From: an uncultured Bacilli bacterium
GTDB taxonomy: Bacteria; Bacillota_I; Bacilli_A; ML615J-28; CAG-313
Direction of reading: 5' to 3'
Assembly (NCBI GenBank): GCA_934140285.1
Contig: CAKPBI010000009.1
Span: 19,343 to 83,342 of the forward strand
Length of the DNA stretch: 64,000 nt
The notes beneath the pieces are model-generated. The model searched no databases, had not been told where the DNA came from, and saw nothing but the letters and a program-made list of their open reading frames with translations. This document shows, one piece after another, positions 52,205 through 61,958 of the stretch. The position numbers and the translations under genes are program-made. Each line of letters begins with the position of its first letter. Position 1 is the first letter of the stretch.

Positions 52205-54766
52205 ATGATTACAATAAAAAACCTCAATAAATATTACAAATCAGGTCAAGGTACATACCATGCGCTTCGTGATATCAACTTAACACTACCAGATAAAGGC
52301 ATGGTCTTTATTGTTGGTAAGAGTGGTAGCGGTAAAAGTACCCTCCTAAATGTAATAGGGGGACTAGATGGATACGATAGTGGTGAATTATTAATTGATA
52401 ATGTCACAACTAAAGGATTTACTAAAAAAGATTATAATGCATATCGTAATACTTACATTGGCTTTATCTTCCAAGAATTTAATGTCATTAAGACTTTATC
52501 AATTTACGATAATATTGCTTTATCTTTAGAACTACACCATTTAAATGTTAAAGAACATCATGAAGAAATTATGGAAATCATTGAAAAGGTAGGCTTAAAA
52601 GGCAAAGAAAACCGTAAGATGAATGAAATATCTGGTGGTGAAAGACAACGTGTGGCGATTGCGAGAGCCTTAATCAAACATCCCAAAGTAATTATTGCTG
52701 ATGAACCAACCGGAAATCTTGATGCTAAAAACCGTGATATCGTAATAGATATCTTAAAATCCCTAAGTAAAGAACGTTTAGTTCTAATTGTTACCCATGA
52801 TAAACAAATGGCTGACCTTTATGGTGATCGTTTTATTACCATTAAAGATGGAGCAGTCATTGATGATACAACGAATAAACCTGAAAATTTAGTTATAACT
52901 AATAAAGAATATGATACAAAACCAATTTCTCCAACTGCGAAGACTAGTTTAATTCTATCGGCGAAAGCAGTTTTACTTAATAAATGGCGATTCTTATTAA
53001 TTGTTATTTTATTTTCTTTTAGTTTAATCTTTGCGGGAAGCAGTGTTAATTTATTTTTAACTAACTCCACAAAAGAATACGCCAACTATCAAAAAGAGTA
53101 TAATAACTTTGTTGTTAATTTGACTCAAGAGTATACCAATCACGGATATACCGAAAATACCGCTTTCTACAATTCTGAGGTAGAAAAGTTAATTACTAAA
53201 TACCAAACAACAACTGATAATGAGGGCTTTGATATCTTAAAATCAATGATTTTTGATATTAACATTAATATTGATGATTATGCGGAAGTATGGACTTATG
53301 CAACCACCATCCAACGACTAATCGTAAGTAGTAATATTAATGACTTAGAAAAGGTTAGACCTTATAAAGATGAACCACGTGGTGTAAATTACAACCAATA
53401 TGGCATTTACATTACTGATTATGTAGCTGATTGTTTAATTTTCTATAATTATTTTAATGATGAATCCTTACAATATGATGAATCTGATGATGAAGATCGC
53501 TTAAAGAAATTTGATGCTATCATTGAAAGACAAATTAATGTTGATTATCTAAATCATCCTCTTTATATTAAGAATGTAATAAAGACTAATTATTATGATT
53601 TACTTAACTCTGATTTAAGTGACTCTAAAAATAAAGCCGCATTACTTGATAATATTGCTTACTATAGTTCTATTTTTGTTACCCCTACAATCTATAACAA
53701 TATTGTTGCTAAAGATTTAAGTGAAGTCGCAAACTTCAAATACACTTATGATAACTTCATTTATGATTGTTTCAGTAAAACAGGAAAATATGAAGGTATT
53801 AAAATTATGCCATTTGATAGTGATACAATGGCAATTGCTAAATCACTAGATAAAGATGGAAATGTTGAAACTAATGAAGATGGTACACCGATTTATTTAG
53901 GTAGTGCCCCAATTAAACCCGAACAACAACGACCTACCCAAATGGCCGTTTCACGAGGTTTTCTTGAAAAAGTATTGGGAATTAAAAATGATCAATATAC
54001 TTTTGTATATAATTCTAATGATAAAAACTACATTTTAAATAATGTTTATGGTAACCAAGTTACTTTCTACATGCTAGGTTATTCAAGAGTACCTACACCT
54101 CTTAACTTTGTTGTTTCCTGTGTTGTTGAGGAGGAACAACCAGTAATTTACACAACATCACTTGACACCACTGATTTATTTGTTAATTATTTAACTAATA
54201 GTTATGGTAAAGGTGATAATATGGCGGGATTCCCTCTTCTTCTTATTAATAATGATGTAAATGTTAATGCTAAACTATATAATGAATTAATTAATGAAAA
54301 GGCAATAATTAATAACGTTTCTTACAAGAAACTTCAAGTAGTTAATGCTTTTATCGATAGTAACTTAATTTTATTTGTTGGACTATTCTTCATTTTCTGC
54401 TTATTCAGTATTTTATTAATTTTTAACTTTATTATTATTAATATCAAGAATAGTACTAAAGATATCGGTATCTATATGTCTTTAGGTATGAATGGTTGGA
54501 AAATTTCTTTAATTTACCTTTTCCAAGTATTATTTATAAGTATTGCTTCAATGATTATTGCTTTAATTGGTACCGTAATCTTCTTAAACATCCTTGACGC
54601 AAGTTTTACTTCTGAGGCCATGGTTAACTTTAAGATTATTAACTTTACCCCTCTTGGTGCTCTTGCAATCTTCTTGCTTGCGTTTATTACACCTGTTCTT
54701 TCAGTTATTTTCCCATTAATATCTTTAAGTAATAAAAAACCTATTGATATTATTAAAGTTTCATAA
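52205..54766 (+). CDS. MacB-type ABC transporter, ATPase fused to permease
   Basis: Residues 1-225 form a complete ATPase: GKSGSGKSTLL, signature ISGGERQR, Walker B IIADEPTGNLD, H-loop VTHD. A membrane segment at about 262-282 starts the permease part. A ~400-residue external domain and three membrane segments near the C-terminus (about 720-845) follow, as in MacB/FtsX-like permeases. Such pumps do mechanotransmission: they move lipoproteins, peptides or drugs from the outer membrane face without passing a channel. GGAGCG precedes the ATG. It is part of a four-gene operon with an extra ATPase and permease. Confidence 0.9.
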   Translation: MITIKNLNKYYKSGQGTYHALRDINLTLPDKGMVFIVGKSGSGKSTLLNVIGGLDGYDSGELLIDNVTTKGFTKKDYNAYRNTYIGFIFQEFNVIKTLSIYDNIALSLELHHLNVKEHHEEIMEIIEKVGLKGKENRKMNEISGGERQRVAIARALIKHPKVIIADEPTGNLDAKNRDIVIDILKSLSKERLVLIVTHDKQMADLYGDRFITIKDGAVIDDTTNKPENLVITNKEYDTKPISPTAKTSLILSAKAVLLNKWRFLLIVILFSFSLIFAGSSVNLFLTNSTKEYANYQKEYNNFVVNLTQEYTNHGYTENTAFYNSEVEKLITKYQTTTDNEGFDILKSMIFDININIDDYAEVWTYATTIQRLIVSSNINDLEKVRPYKDEPRGVNYNQYGIYITDYVADCLIFYNYFNDESLQYDESDDEDRLKKFDAIIERQINVDYLNHPLYIKNVIKTNYYDLLNSDLSDSKNKAALLDNIAYYSSIFVTPTIYNNIVAKDLSEVANFKYTYDNFIYDCFSKTGKYEGIKIMPFDSDTMAIAKSLDKDGNVETNEDGTPIYLGSAPIKPEQQRPTQMAVSRGFLEKVLGIKNDQYTFVYNSNDKNYILNNVYGNQVTFYMLGYSRVPTPLNFVVSCVVEEEQPVIYTTSLDTTDLFVNYLTNSYGKGDNMAGFPLLLINNDVNVNAKLYNELINEKAIINNVSYKKLQVVNAFIDSNLILFVGLFFIFCLFSILLIFNFIIINIKNSTKDIGIYMSLGMNGWKISLIYLFQVLFISIASMIIALIGTVIFLNILDASFTSEAMVNFKIINFTPLGALAIFLLAFITPVLSVIFPLISLSNKKPIDIIKVS

Positions 54767-54778
54767 GGAGGTACACGG

Positions 54779-55453
54779 ATGATTACAATTAAAAATGTTA
54801 ATAAATATTATCATTCTGGTAATGAAGTAGTGCATGCGGTTAGAGATTTCTCCGTTACCTTCCCTGATAAAGGCTTAGTCTTCATCTTAGGTCCCTCAGG
54901 ATCTGGTAAGAGTACCCTCCTTAATATCTTAGGTGGTCTTGACCTACCTGATAGTGGTGAAATCTGGATTGAAGATTATGAACTATCTAAACTATCTAAA
55001 AGTGAAAGAACCGCTTATTTAAATAGTTATCTTGGCTTTGTCTTTCAAGAATACAATATCTTAAAAGACTTAACCTTAAATGAAAATATAAGTTTACCCT
55101 TAGAGATTCAAAATGTTAAACGTAAAAAAAGAAAAGAATTACTTGATGAAATTATTAAAAAAGTTGGTCTTGAAGGCCTAGAAAAAAGAAAAGTTAGTCA
55201 ATTATCAGGAGGACAAAAACAACGTATTGCGATTGCGAGAGCTGTTATTAAAAATCCTAAACTAATTATTGCTGATGAACCAACGGGAAACCTTGATAGT
55301 GAAACTTCTACTACTATCTTTGAGTTATTTAAAGAACTATCTAAAGATCGTCTAATCATTATTGTTACCCATGATGAAGAGTCAGCTCTTATGTATAATG
55401 ATATGTTAATCCGTATCTCACCAGATGGAGGAGCAACATATGAAGAAAAATAG
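54779..55453 (+). CDS. MacB/LolD-type ABC ATPase
   Basis: The 224-residue stand-alone ATPase has GPSGSGKSTLL, signature LSGGQKQR, Walker B IIADEPTGNLD and VTHDEESA. It is close in sequence to the ATPase half of the preceding gene, which points to duplication within the operon. AAGGAGG precedes the start at a short distance. Its end overlaps the permease start by 14 bp, so the two are translated together and probably pair. Confidence 0.94.
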   Translation: MITIKNVNKYYHSGNEVVHAVRDFSVTFPDKGLVFILGPSGSGKSTLLNILGGLDLPDSGEIWIEDYELSKLSKSERTAYLNSYLGFVFQEYNILKDLTLNENISLPLEIQNVKRKKRKELLDEIIKKVGLEGLEKRKVSQLSGGQKQRIAIARAVIKNPKLIIADEPTGNLDSETSTTIFELFKELSKDRLIIIVTHDEESALMYNDMLIRISPDGGATYEEK

Positions 55454-57206
55454 TTTATTTAAAAAAGCTCACATTCCTTTTCACATTTGTTTAAAGCTTG
55501 CATTAAAGAACATTTGGAAAAAGAAATTTAGATTCTTAATTATTACAATTATATGTAGTATCTCCCTTGCCTTCTTATCATTTACTATTGAACTAAATGG
55601 AGATAAACTAAGACAAAATGTTTATACGATGATTGAAAATGGGTATGAATACACTGATATTTATCAGTACTTACCACTAGATAAAGAAGCTGAAAAAGAA
55701 AGTTTCTACAATAAATATAATAGTGTCGAACTTGACTTAGATGCCTATGAGAAAATTAAAAAGGATATTCCTGAAATGAATATCCACAAATATGAAAATG
55801 TTAAGATTGATTATGCTTTTAAAGATGCTGATATCTTCACATCTTTCTATCCTGGTTATATTCAAACAATCATTGAATTTGATAAAACTAATAAATATGA
55901 ATTATTAGCTGGAAGATTACCTAATGAAGATAGTAAAGAAATCTTAATTACTGATTATCTAGTCTATGCATTCAACTATTTTGATGTTCTAATGCAAGAT
56001 GGTACCTACTATGACTATTTAAACAAATTTATTGATTTAAACATCAATAAAGGATACAAGATTGTTGGAGTAGTTAAAACAAACTTTGATCGTTGGGTAT
56101 CACAAACTGGATTTAAAAATTCTAAAATTGATGAGTCGGAAAAACAAAATCTTTCCTATTTTAATGATTTTGTAATGATGAATGCGATTATTGTTTCCTC
56201 TAAATACTATGAAATTGAAAAAGTCGACCTATCAGGAGTTACAACTTTTACCAAAAAGAATGCTAATCGTGCTGATTGGTTATTAACTGTTGAAAAAACA
56301 GGTCTTCTAAAGAATGCGGTTCCTAATGAATTATCATTTATTGACCGAAATCTTGATGTAACCTATCATGTAGATAGATGGTCAAGACAACCATATGGGG
56401 ACAAACCTACTTCTTCTGATGAAATTGCCATCCCTAAGTCTTGGGTTAAACTTTTATTTGGAATTAACTTTAATATGTTAAGTATCAGTGAGTTTTATGA
56501 TTTAATTTATCAAACTAAATTACAAATCACTATTACTCCATCACATAAACAAAATACAATGACGAAAACATTTACCATTGTTGGGGTTACCGAAAGTGAA
56601 GATTACGCCTTGATAAATGAAGATACTTCAAAATTCCTTGAAGATTATCGTCAAGAATCTGAAAAAGTAATCGTTAACCTTCCTAAGAGTGCAAATGAAA
56701 CTTACAATCTTTTCCAAAAAGCTTATAAACATGGTTATATAATTGATGTTTGGAAATATCATACTGACATTGATTCATATGTGGTTGATCCATTTATCAA
56801 TATCATTTCAAAAGCAGGTCTAATTGTTTTTGTGGCATTTACCGTTGGTATCATGTGGACAATCATTACCATTGAAATTGTTGACTCCAAAAAAGAAATC
56901 GGAATCTTACGTTCCATTGGTTTAAGTGGAGCGAAAGTATCATCAATCTTTATTATCCAAGCATTACTGGTTAATTTAATAGCTTATGGTATTTCGATTG
57001 TTATTGCTCATTTTGTTATTACCTCATACAACAGTGGACTAACTGATGAGTTGAATCTAATTCCACTTTACATGTATACCATGACTTATCGTACACCAGT
57101 ATTCTTACTTGGATTTGTCTTAATCATGACAATAATTTCAACATTTATTCCATTATATCGTATAATGTCACAAAAGATTATTGATGTTATCAATGAAAGA
57201 GAATAA
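55440..57206 (+). CDS. MacB/FtsX-type ABC permease
   Basis: The 588-residue protein has one membrane segment near residues 30-50, a large external domain, and three more membrane segments between about 455 and 580. The last region contains IVDSKKEIGILRSIGLSGAKV, the coupling-helix block of FtsX-like permeases. Start 55440 follows GGAGGAGCAACAT; an in-frame start at 55425 overlaps that site. A terminator follows at once. Confidence 0.9.
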   Translation: MKKNSLFKKAHIPFHICLKLALKNIWKKKFRFLIITIICSISLAFLSFTIELNGDKLRQNVYTMIENGYEYTDIYQYLPLDKEAEKESFYNKYNSVELDLDAYEKIKKDIPEMNIHKYENVKIDYAFKDADIFTSFYPGYIQTIIEFDKTNKYELLAGRLPNEDSKEILITDYLVYAFNYFDVLMQDGTYYDYLNKFIDLNINKGYKIVGVVKTNFDRWVSQTGFKNSKIDESEKQNLSYFNDFVMMNAIIVSSKYYEIEKVDLSGVTTFTKKNANRADWLLTVEKTGLLKNAVPNELSFIDRNLDVTYHVDRWSRQPYGDKPTSSDEIAIPKSWVKLLFGINFNMLSISEFYDLIYQTKLQITITPSHKQNTMTKTFTIVGVTESEDYALINEDTSKFLEDYRQESEKVIVNLPKSANETYNLFQKAYKHGYIIDVWKYHTDIDSYVVDPFINIISKAGLIVFVAFTVGIMWTIITIEIVDSKKEIGILRSIGLSGAKVSSIFIIQALLVNLIAYGISIVIAHFVITSYNSGLTDELNLIPLYMYTMTYRTPVFLLGFVLIMTIISTFIPLYRIMSQKIIDVINERE

Positions 57207-57236
57207 GAAAAGAGCCTTCAATGGCTCTTTTTTCAT
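57207..57236 (+). terminator. intrinsic terminator of the ABC operon
   Basis: AAAAGAGCC and GGCTCTTTT pair around TTCAAT and are followed by TT. It lies right after the permease stop. Confidence 0.8.
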
Positions 57237-57370
57237 ATTTTAAGAAATCGTTAATTTTAGATTTAATTAAGTAATAAAAATACTAATGATATTAATATGA
57301 TTTTTGATAGACTATCCTTTCACCATTAGTAAATTATTTTTTCATTGTTGCTTATCCTTTCTATAATAAT

Positions 57371-57997
57371 TTAGCACTCACACGTACTTTCTAACCTAAC
57401 TACCACAATTAATTCAACTTTCTCAACATATTCATTTTTTTCATAATATTTTACAGCCTCTTCCACTTCATTCTCACCAGGCTTTTTTAAATATATTGTT
57501 ACAGTTTTTAAATCAGTTCCATCATAATCATAATTCCAAGAGTACTTAAATTTTAAAAAATTATTATATTGAAAATCACTGGCTTGAAATTCTTCATTAT
57601 CTAATTTTGATTTATACTCATCTTTTATATATACTTCTATTTCATCATCTAAATAATTTAACATTATACGTTCACATTTTTTTACAAACTTTAGTTTTTT
57701 AAAATGAGACATAGCTTTTTTTATTTGATTATTATAATATTTGTGTAAATAAATCGTCATATATCCCATGTCATCTTCTTCAATCCAATGACCATAACTA
57801 AATTTTTTAAGATTATCATATTTAAAATCAGTTTCTTCAAATTCTTCATTTATGAATTTTGATTTATATTCTCCTTTAATGTATATTCGAAACTCACCTC
57901 TACAATATTTATAAATATAATCATTTTTATTACAACTAACCATACCAAAGGTTACTATCAATAAAACTAATATTATAAGTATTCTTTTAATTTTCAT
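57371..57997 (-). CDS. lipoprotein with two internal repeats, paralogue B
   Basis: The signal peptide MKIKRILIILVLLIVTFGMV ends in lipobox MVSC. The mature protein consists of two related ~85-residue units, each with the pattern YIK(G/D)EYKSK followed by (D/S)DF(K/Q)Y(D/N)N and a later TIYLxK. No family is recognised. Start 57997 follows GAAAGG; the frame to 58039 overlaps the upstream gene and is rejected. It is the second of two tandem paralogues and likely shares their transcript. Confidence 0.75.
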   Translation of the reverse strand: MKIKRILIILVLLIVTFGMVSCNKNDYIYKYCRGEFRIYIKGEYKSKFINEEFEETDFKYDNLKKFSYGHWIEEDDMGYMTIYLHKYYNNQIKKAMSHFKKLKFVKKCERIMLNYLDDEIEVYIKDEYKSKLDNEEFQASDFQYNNFLKFKYSWNYDYDGTDLKTVTIYLKKPGENEVEEAVKYYEKNEYVEKVELIVVVRLESTCEC

Positions 57998-58025
57998 CTT
58001 GATTATCCTTTCTATAAAATATTTA

Positions 58026-58631
58026 TTATCCCATAACAAGTACTGCTATCGGTTCAACTTTTTTAACATACTTATTTTTTTCATAATATTTTATTGCTTT
58101 TTTTAATTCATTCTTACCCGGTTTTTTTAAATATATATAAACACTTTCTATATTAGTCAAATCATAATCCCAGGAGTACTCAAATTTTAAAAAATTTTTG
58201 TATTTAAAATCATTTTCTTCAAATTCTTTATTTATAAATTTTGATTTATACTCATCTTTAAGAATTAATTCAATATACTTGTCAGAGTAATATAACAATA
58301 TACGTTCACATTTCTTTACAAATTTTAACATTCTGAAATGAAATAAAGCTTTATTTATTTCTTTATTATAATAACTTTTTAATGTGATTGTCATATATCC
58401 CATGTTATCTTCTTCGATCCAATGACCATAGCTAAAGTTTTGAAGATTATCATATTTAAAATCACTTGCTTCAAATTCTTTATTTATGAATTTTGATTTA
58501 TATTCACTTTTAATGTATATTCTAAGCTCACTCATAGAATATACATCAAGACGATCATCTTTTTCACAACCAACCATACCAAAGGTTACTATCAATAAAA
58601 CTAATAATATAAGTATTCTCTTAATTTTCAT
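58026..58631 (-). CDS. lipoprotein with two internal repeats, paralogue A
   Basis: The signal peptide is nearly the same as that of the neighbour at 57371, with lipobox MVGC. The two ~85-residue units carry EYKSKFINKEFE in both halves. The two genes are similar along their full length at the DNA level, so they arose by tandem duplication. No function is known. AAAGGAGAAAG precedes ATG 58631. It lies downstream of the candidate RNA at 58696-58880, which might be its leader. Confidence 0.75.
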   Translation of the reverse strand: MKIKRILILLVLLIVTFGMVGCEKDDRLDVYSMSELRIYIKSEYKSKFINKEFEASDFKYDNLQNFSYGHWIEEDNMGYMTITLKSYYNKEINKALFHFRMLKFVKKCERILLYYSDKYIELILKDEYKSKFINKEFEENDFKYKNFLKFEYSWDYDLTNIESVYIYLKKPGKNELKKAIKYYEKNKYVKKVEPIAVLVMG

Positions 58632-58695
58632 TTTCTTTCTCCTTTTTTGTTTTTTGTTATAATTATATATTTGGCCTATTATTTAAAAAAATGAC

Positions 58696-58880
58696 TAAAA
58701 ACCTGCATCCTATTATTGGCAGTCTACGACTTTTACCCTTACGTCAGAGGCAAAAGCGTATTCTACCTAGCATACAAATATTTAATCATTTTGATTAACT
58801 AATATTCAATTGTATAATTAATAATTGATTAATGCCTTTCTCCAGTTAATCTTTTATTAATTATGGGTGGCCCAAACCTT
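58696..58880 (-). ncRNA. candidate structured RNA of about 185 nt, unidentified
   Basis: A perfect consensus promoter ends 7 bp before this segment. The predicted transcript begins AAGGTTTGGGCCACCC and can form several hairpins: GATTAA/TTAATC, CAATT/AATTG, TTAATCA/TGATTAA and CTTTTGCC/GGGTAAAAG. It closes with CTGC/GCAG followed by GTTTTT near 58697. GC content is visibly higher in conserved-looking blocks than in the flanks. No long reading frame is present. I could not match it to tmRNA, RNase P, SRP RNA, 6S or any riboswitch I know. It may be a stand-alone RNA or a leader of the lipoprotein gene at 58631. Confidence 0.55.
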
Positions 58881-58886
58881 AACATA

Positions 58887-58915
58887 ATTATACCATAGTA
58901 TAAAAATTCTGTCAA
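58887..58915 (-). promoter_or_regulatory. perfect consensus sigma-A-type promoter
   Basis: On the minus strand TTGACA (58910-58915) and TATAAT (58887-58892) are spaced exactly 17 bp. It lies 19 bp past the pulA stop and drives the RNA or leader at 58696-58880. Confidence 0.85.
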
Positions 58916-58933
58916 TAATTGGTATAATTTTTT

Positions 58934-60913
58934 TTATTTTTTTAGGATCCAAATTCCTGGATAATCTATATTTAACGATTCACATTCTTCATCTACTTGG
59001 GTATTGTTGTTAAAGATTAATTTTGTAAGTGGGGCGAAATAAATGTTTTCATACTCAAAGTTATTTTTAATAATTATTTGTACTTCTTTATTTCTTAATT
59101 CATAGTGATAGTCTTTATAATATATTGATGTTGAACTATCTAAGTTTATTTTTTTAGTTATGTCAATGATGTTTCTTAGATAATCACTTAAATCATAGAT
59201 TGTATTAATATTTTCATAAGGAAAGTGATTGATTTGATCTCCTTGGTTGTAGGAGTTATCACTACCTTGTTTTGTTTTCATTAATTCTTGACCACTATGG
59301 ATAAGGCTTATTCCTTTACTTAAGACTACTAAGCCAAGGCCAAGTTTACATATTTGTTTTACGTCTTCGTTTTTTATGTTCGGAAGACTTTTTTTGATTT
59401 TATCAAATATTGTAAGGTTATCATGGCATTCAATGTAGTTGATTGTCTGTGTATAATCAACAAATGGCATAATGGACATACTGGCATTGGTTAAAAGATC
59501 ACTTAGAGTTTTAGGTTCAAGTTTTTTTCCACAGATGAAGCCAAGTTCACCATTTAGGTAGCCTCCAATTTCATTTCTAAAGTAATCATTGAAAAAGCCA
59601 ATTGGATAGATTTTTTCAGCATTACCTAGGTTGCCGTTTAAATCCATTGATAGGGTGGTATCCATGTACCATCCTTCCCCATACATGATGACATCTTGAT
59701 TGTGGGTTTTTAATGTGGTGTAAGCTTTCTTTAGAGTTTCAATATCGATTAATCCCATTAGGTCAAGGCGGAAACCATCAATTCCATATTCATGACTTAA
59801 GAAGGAAAGGTTATCAATAATAAACTTTTGAATCATTTTGGCTTCTGTTCTTAGGTCATTACCACAGTATGAACTATTCATTAAAAATCCTTGATTGTTT
59901 GTACGATAAACATAACCAGGAACTAGAAGTCCTAAGCTGAAGGTTTCATATTTAAAAACATGATTGTAAACAACATCTAAGATAATTCCCATATTTTTAT
60001 CTTTGATGGCTTTGATCATTTGTTTGAATTCATTTATTCTTGTATATGGATCATGGGGATTAGATGAATACCATCCTGATGGAATGTTATATTGAATAGG
60101 ATTATAACCCCAGTTGTATTTAAAGTCTTTATCCATATTATTTTGAATGGTTTCATCAACACCACCAAAACAAAAGACTGGCATAAATTGAAAATAATCA
60201 ATCTTAAGACCTTTAAAGTAATCAAGTTTATCTAACCATTTAAGATAGCTTGCTTCACCATCATAGATGTTACCGCTTAAATCACGGAGGTTGGTTTCAT
60301 AGATGATGGTTTTAGTTTTTTGATGGTAGTATCTATCTTCAAGGTTGATGGTTTTCTTTAAATCAATGACATAGTTGTATTCATTATTTTCACTACTACT
60401 TATGCCATAGGGGTCCAAACACTTAATGTAGTCTTCGTTTATCCTTATTATATAATAATAAGGAAGCATGTCTAAATCACCTTTAATGCTTATTTCCCAT
60501 AATCCTTTTTCTTTATACTTTAGGTGGTGTTTTTGATTATTTAACACAAGAATTACTTCTTTTGATACTGGAGTCCAAATTTTGAAAGTAGTTTGTTCAA
60601 CAGTGTATGAAACACCTAAAGGACCATCATAGTAAAATTCTTCATCAAAAGCTTTGCTTCTAGTGATTTTACCGAGAGAAAGATGATATGTTATGTTATC
60701 ATTTATTTTTACTTGGTAATCTTTATGTAAAGATATGTTTTGTTCATATCTTGTATAAAGGTATAACTCATCCGCGAAACTTTCTTGTTTTTCAATGGTT
60801 AAGATTGTAGAAATTGAATCTCCTACAAGCATAATTTTATCAAAAGTAGTGTTTAGGGGAATAATGATTTTTATTAAATGATAATCTTCTAAATAAGCTC
60901 CAAAAATACTCAT
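58934..60913 (-). CDS. pulA: type I pullulanase (GH13 debranching enzyme), cytoplasmic
   Basis: The enzyme hydrolyses alpha-1,6 links in pullulan, glycogen or limit dextrins. The pullulanase signature appears as YNWGYNP. The four GH13 regions are present: DVVYNHV, GFRLDLMG with the nucleophile Asp, MYGEGW with the acid Glu, and IECHDN. An N-terminal CBM48-like module (about 90-190, with DGPLGVSY and FKIWTP) precedes the barrel. There is no signal peptide, so it acts inside the cell. The 659 residues suit type I. It overlaps the preceding gene by 4 bp (ATGA) and ends a six-gene operon. Confidence 0.93.
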   Translation of the reverse strand: MSIFGAYLEDYHLIKIIIPLNTTFDKIMLVGDSISTILTIEKQESFADELYLYTRYEQNISLHKDYQVKINDNITYHLSLGKITRSKAFDEEFYYDGPLGVSYTVEQTTFKIWTPVSKEVILVLNNQKHHLKYKEKGLWEISIKGDLDMLPYYYIIRINEDYIKCLDPYGISSSENNEYNYVIDLKKTINLEDRYYHQKTKTIIYETNLRDLSGNIYDGEASYLKWLDKLDYFKGLKIDYFQFMPVFCFGGVDETIQNNMDKDFKYNWGYNPIQYNIPSGWYSSNPHDPYTRINEFKQMIKAIKDKNMGIILDVVYNHVFKYETFSLGLLVPGYVYRTNNQGFLMNSSYCGNDLRTEAKMIQKFIIDNLSFLSHEYGIDGFRLDLMGLIDIETLKKAYTTLKTHNQDVIMYGEGWYMDTTLSMDLNGNLGNAEKIYPIGFFNDYFRNEIGGYLNGELGFICGKKLEPKTLSDLLTNASMSIMPFVDYTQTINYIECHDNLTIFDKIKKSLPNIKNEDVKQICKLGLGLVVLSKGISLIHSGQELMKTKQGSDNSYNQGDQINHFPYENINTIYDLSDYLRNIIDITKKINLDSSTSIYYKDYHYELRNKEVQIIIKNNFEYENIYFAPLTKLIFNNNTQVDEECESLNIDYPGIWILKK

Positions 60914-61503
60914 TCTTCATCCTCTTCTTCATCTTGATTATGACCAAAGACAATACTACGTTCAGAATTTTCAATAATAATGTATGTCGCAAGGCCAATA
61001 CAGATAGTTATTACTACCCCACATATAATCGCGGTAGTTGGTGTTTGTTTAGTTTTCCAGTCACCACTGACAAAAACAAAGGTTTTAACTAAAGTATCGC
61101 TACCTGGAGTAATTGGAGTATATGAATAGTTAAAGGTAACTTGCATATTACCTGTTTGGTAGTAGTATAAATCAAAAATTAAGACATTTAAGTATTTATT
61201 ATCATCTTGTAGTTTTGAAGTAAATGATTGTTTGCCGTCTTTTGTTGAAGCTCCTTCATATACTTCAAAGGTTTGTTGGGTATTATTTTGAAGAACCGCA
61301 TTAACTTTGATATAATAAATTTTATCAGTTGTTTTAAAACTAATCTTACATACTACTTTTTTAGAATCTGATAGTTTAGGTGATGATTCAAAAGTAACAT
61401 TTTGGAATTCTTGATTATTTTCTGCTTGGACTTCTTTTGAGGTAACTCCAAATAGTAAGAACATTGTTAAACATAATACTAAGAAATATTTAAGTTTTCT
61501 CAT
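60910..61503 (-). CDS. type I membrane protein of unknown function
   Basis: The 197-residue protein has a cleavable signal peptide ending KEVQA, a ~130-residue beta-rich external domain, a membrane segment at about 158-178 (TTAIICGVVITICIGLATYI) and a short acidic cytoplasmic tail (NQDEEEDEE). No family is recognised. It is linked by 4-bp overlaps to the DUF3021 gene before it and pulA after it. Confidence 0.75.
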   Translation of the reverse strand: MRKLKYFLVLCLTMFLLFGVTSKEVQAENNQEFQNVTFESSPKLSDSKKVVCKISFKTTDKIYYIKVNAVLQNNTQQTFEVYEGASTKDGKQSFTSKLQDDNKYLNVLIFDLYYYQTGNMQVTFNYSYTPITPGSDTLVKTFVFVSGDWKTKQTPTTAIICGVVITICIGLATYIIIENSERSIVFGHNQDEEEDEE

Positions 61504-61946
61504 TTGTGACCACGCTCCTTATAATCATTAAGGTAACGATTTAAGTCATCATCTTCCTTTTTATTCTTTAGTAGAAGAATTGTTGAAAGGATTAAAAGAC
61601 CAACTAAGGAAATGATGAAACAAATGATAAAGAATCTTAAATCATAAAAAGTAAATAGGCGGATAATATATCCTTGTAAATATACACCAATCATTACGAT
61701 GGTATATGAGATAACAATTTGACCAAGTAATGATATCTTATTAATCTTAAAGACAAAGTATAAGATTACTGATAACACTAAAGAACAACTAATGATAATA
61801 ATCCAACTAAAGAATCCTCCAAAGCCACTACTAATGATTGATGCGACAATAATGTCAAGTAAGGCAAACATACTAAAAGTGATTGCGAAATTGATTACTA
61901 ATTTGGTAATTACGTTACGTAAAGCGATAAGTTTCTTTTCTTTCAT
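61500..61946 (-). CDS. DUF3021-like membrane protein, LytTR partner
   Basis: Four membrane segments in 148 residues and a charged C-terminal tail match DUF3021 proteins, which are almost always encoded next to a LytTR regulator and are thought to be part of a membrane-linked control pair. The lytTR gene is immediately upstream here. Start 61946 follows AGGAGGTGG; an in-frame GTG at 61955 overlaps that site. Confidence 0.82.
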   Translation of the reverse strand: MKEKKLIALRNVITKLVINFAITFSMFALLDIIVASIISSGFGGFFSWIIIISCSLVLSVILYFVFKINKISLLGQIVISYTIVMIGVYLQGYIIRLFTFYDLRFFIICFIISLVGLLILSTILLLKNKKEDDDLNRYLNDYKERGHK

Positions 61947-61958
61947 TATTGCCACCTC

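Noticed and set aside
58696..58880. 6S RNA, tmRNA or RNase P RNA as identity of the candidate RNA
   Set aside because: The 5' and 3' ends do not pair as in 6S, there is no tRNA-like CCA end, and the RNase P core GAGGAAAGTC/ACAGAAA is absent.
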